This document shows positions 61,740 to 64,000 of a stretch of DNA of 64,000 bases, piece by piece (the stretch's first letter is position 1; each line of letters opens with the position of its first letter). The DNA is taken from positions 42,539 through 106,538 of the forward strand of contig JBGSYC010000057.1 in assembly GCA_041751095.1 (NCBI GenBank), in the 5' to 3' direction. Both the position numbers and the translations under genes were made by a program. This DNA comes from JADCRZ01 sp041751095. GTDB lineage: Bacteria > Bacteroidota > Bacteroidia > Chitinophagales > Chitinophagaceae. Below the pieces are notes generated by a model that worked only from the letters and a program-made list of their open reading frames with translations, was not told the origin of the DNA and did not search any database.

Positions 61740-63859
61740 TTACAAAAGTTTGTCGGGCGTGAGCGGCAAATCTCGGATTCGTTTCCCGGTCGCGTTGAAA
61801 ACCGCGTTGGCAACTGCCGCCGCCACGCCGACGTTGCCGATTTCGCCGACTCCGCGCGCGCCGATTGGGGAAATGTGCGGGTCGGGTTTGCCAATAAAAT
61901 GCACGTCAATCTCTGGCACGTCCATGTTGACCGGGACGTGATAATCGGCGAGTGAGCGCGTCACAGGATTCGCCCACCTGGGTTCGAATATTGTTTCTTC
62001 CATCAGCGCTTGTCCCAGACCGAATATCACACCGCCGATGATCTGCGAGCGGGCGGTTTTTTCGTTCATAATCAGCCCGACATCGTGAACGCTCGTGAAG
62101 CGTTTGACGCGAATCGTGCCGAAATCCTCGTCCACCCAGACTTCCGCAAACTGCGTTCCGAATGAATGAAACGAATATTTTTGTTTGTCGTCATCTGTTT
62201 CCGAGTTTGGTGAAACGGCACGGCACGGCGCGCCGCCAATCTGTCCGCCGCCCGTGGTTTCCCCATTTTTGTTCCCCATCGGATTAGGGTCTTTCGTCGG
62301 CTTGCCATCAAACGGCTTCGTTGTCGCGCACGCCTCTATTAGGGATTTGCCGTTGCGTCGCATAATATCGGCATAAGAATCGCTTTTTGACGAATCGCCG
62401 GTCACAAAGAATCCCGCATTGGCGAAAGAGATTGCGGCAGGTTTTTCTACCCGCCAGTTTTGACTTTTTGTCGGCAACCGCCAAACCCAGCAGTTGTTCC
62501 CGCAGCATTCCGCAGGCTGCTAAAACCGCCGGATTGACCGAGGCGGTCATTTGCGCGCCGCCGGAGCCGGGCGCGGGCGGCAAGGAGGAATCGCCGATTT
62601 CAACGGTGATTCGTTCTATGGACAGTCCGAGCGCGTCAGCAGCCGTCTGAGTCATTATCGTGTAAGTTCCGGTGCCGATGTCTTCCGCCGCGCTCTGAAC
62701 GACGACCGAACCGTCCGCCGACATTTGAACTTTGACCGAAGCCGGAGAGCGGTTGCCCCGGTAAGTCGCCGTCGCCATTCCCATCCCGACGAGGTAATTT
62801 CCCTGCCGCATCGAACGCGGCGTTGCGTTGCGTTTCTGCCAGTCGAAACGCTCTGCGCCAATTCGGTAGCAATCTTTTAAAAAATTACTCGACCAGGGGA
62901 GTTTGTTGAGCGGGTCGGCGGTGGCGAAATTGATTAAACGAAGCTCAATGGGGTCAATTTGAAGCTCAACAGCTAGTTCGTCCATCGCCGATTCGAGTGC
63001 GAAACCGCCCGACGCTTCGCCGGGAGCCCGCATCGGGTTCGGCGCGCCGATGTTTCAGCCGCGCGACCTTATGTCCGATTTCGCGGTTCGGCGCGCCGTA
63101 TAACACTTTTGTCGGAAGCCCGCTCGCCTCAAAGTATTCGTTAGGGTTTGGAGGTGTACCTTGTAATAAATTCGTGTAAGTGTCGGTCAAATGCCGGATC
63201 GCGGTTAGTTTTCCGCAGCGCCCGGCGGCGAGCGTGACGTGCTGCGCGGTCGCGCCGCGCCGCCCGACATTCGTCTGCATCATCTGGCGCGTCAAGACAA
63301 TTTTTACCGGACGCTTGACGACCCGCGCCGCCATTGCCGCCATCACCGGATACATCCATCCGCCTTTGCCGCCGAAACCGCCGCCGACAAACTTTGAGAT
63401 GATTTGCACCTGTTCCAGTTGTAAGCCCAGTATGGATGCCATTTTGCCTTGCGAGCTTTTCAAGCCTTGCACCGCGTCGTATATTTTCAGCTTTTCGCCT
63501 GCCCATACGGCAATCGAAGCGTGCGGTTCCATCGGATGATGATTTTCCATCGAAGTCCGGTAGGTACGCTCGACTTTAACCGGCGCGGCGGTAATCACCC
63601 CTGCCGCGTCGCCTTCGTTAAATTCACTTTCGATAACACCGAAAAATATTTTCGCCTTAAAACCTTTGGGCAATTCTTTCTCTAATTCAATCGCCACCGG
63701 CAATTTTTGGTATTCGACTTTGAGAAGCGCGGCGGCGGCACGGGCTTGCTCGTAAGTTTCCGCGACGACAACTGCGATAAACTGCCCGAAGTAATGAACT
63801 CGCGCGTCTTGCAGCGGCAATAAGAATTCGGATATATAACCGCCGTATTTTTCAAGTTC
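61740..63859 (-). pseudogene. Xanthine dehydrogenase-family molybdopterin-binding subunit, N-truncated with two frameshifts
   Basis: Three overlapping frames together encode one molybdenum-binding subunit (aldehyde/xanthine dehydrogenase family, PaoC/YagR-like). Segment 1 (63859 to about 63055) runs from LLPLQDARVHYFGQF through MENHHPMEPHASIAVW and FVGGGFGGKGG. Segment 2 (to about 62467) has NPMRAPGEASGGFALE and AAEDIGTGTYTIMTQ. Segment 3 ends ARGVGEIGNVG (catalytic Glu) and RDLPLTPDKLL at TAA 61740. About the first 90 residues are missing, with a stop at 63860. Both breaks fit one extra A in an A-run (63053-63055 and 62465-62469, read on the minus strand). The block is much richer in G+C than the rest of the window. 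Confidence 0.85.
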
Positions 63860-63905
63860 CTACTATATAACTCTATGGGAGTGTACTAGTAATCAACGAT
63901 TTATT

Positions 63906-64000
63906 TTATGAAGCTTTTTTCAAAGCAGCAATTTTTCTTTCATAAAATTCTATTTGTCTTTCCTTAAACTTTTGTTGAGTCTTCTGATAGATGGATATAT
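63906..64000 (-). CDS. C-terminal fragment of an unknown gene at the window edge
   Basis: An open frame entering from the right end and stopping at TAA (63906-63908). The visible residues ISIYQKTQQKFKERQIEFYE and RKIAALKKAS are Lys/Gln/Glu-rich and helical. They lie in A+T-rich DNA like the main part of the window. No family can be named from 31 residues. Confidence 0.4.
   Translation of the reverse strand, partial: ISIYQKTQQKFKERQIEFYERKIAALKKAS

Noticed and set aside
62551..63539. Plus-strand open frames of about 110-120 codons in the G+C-rich block
   Set aside because: Long chance frames are expected opposite G+C-rich coding DNA, and the minus-strand frames match a known enzyme family throughout.

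Overview
The window reads as chromosomal DNA of a Bacteroidota bacterium, most likely close to Chitinophagaceae. The evidence is two large TonB-type outer-membrane proteins with carboxypeptidase-regulatory N-terminal domains, a secreted DUF1800/DUF1501 pair, several Tat-exported Gfo/Idh/MocA oxidoreductases, moderate-to-low G+C, weak Shine-Dalgarno sequences, and several TAnnTTTG promoter boxes of the Bacteroidota type. No rRNA or tRNA gene, CRISPR array, transposase or integrase was seen.

Layout. 0-9.2 kb: a DUF3072 protein, an acidic protein behind a clan GH-A glycosidase-like gene, a polytopic glycosyltransferase-like membrane protein, a patatin/outer-membrane barrel protein and an ABC-F ATPase. 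9.2-17.4 kb: a DUF3347 lipoprotein with a TonB receptor, a K+-dependent membrane pyrophosphatase, a choloylglycine-hydrolase-family enzyme and a dihaem cytochrome c. 17.5-32.7 kb: respiratory complex I, nuoABCD-H and nuoIJKLMN, followed by a translationally coupled unknown gene. nuoEFG is absent, and the cluster is split between nuoH and nuoI by 4.5 kb carrying cell-envelope type genes (PHP phosphoesterase, GT39, GT2) and non-coding DNA.

32.8-40 kb: a polyphosphate-glucokinase-like ROK kinase, small surface proteins, DUF1800/DUF1501 and a GH20 hexosaminidase. 40.5-49.6 kb: carbohydrate and redox genes. These are a methylglyoxal synthase with one altered conserved residue, a YbjJ-like MFS transporter, two Tat-exported Gfo/Idh/MocA proteins, a PfkB sugar kinase, a GMC dehydrogenase with a Cys motif like that of FAD/[3Fe-4S] glucose dehydrogenases plus a Tat small subunit, and a MOSC protein. 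Together the GMC and Gfo/Idh genes suggest periplasmic sugar oxidation. 49.7-61.6 kb: a second outer-membrane barrel protein, a GH13 amylase, a methyltransferase, an MHS-family transporter, a DUF2383-like protein, a TIGR04283-type glycosyltransferase, a phosphotriesterase-family enzyme, and a bestrophin channel in tandem with a beta-carbonic anhydrase.

The last 2.4 kb is anomalous. A secreted-protein gene is cut off after 30 codons near 61690. The DNA then becomes visibly G+C-rich and carries a xanthine-dehydrogenase-type molybdenum subunit that lacks its N-terminus and has two +1 frameshifts, each in a run of A. From about 63860 the DNA is A+T-rich again. This is either a decayed foreign insertion or an assembly/sequencing artefact at a contig end.
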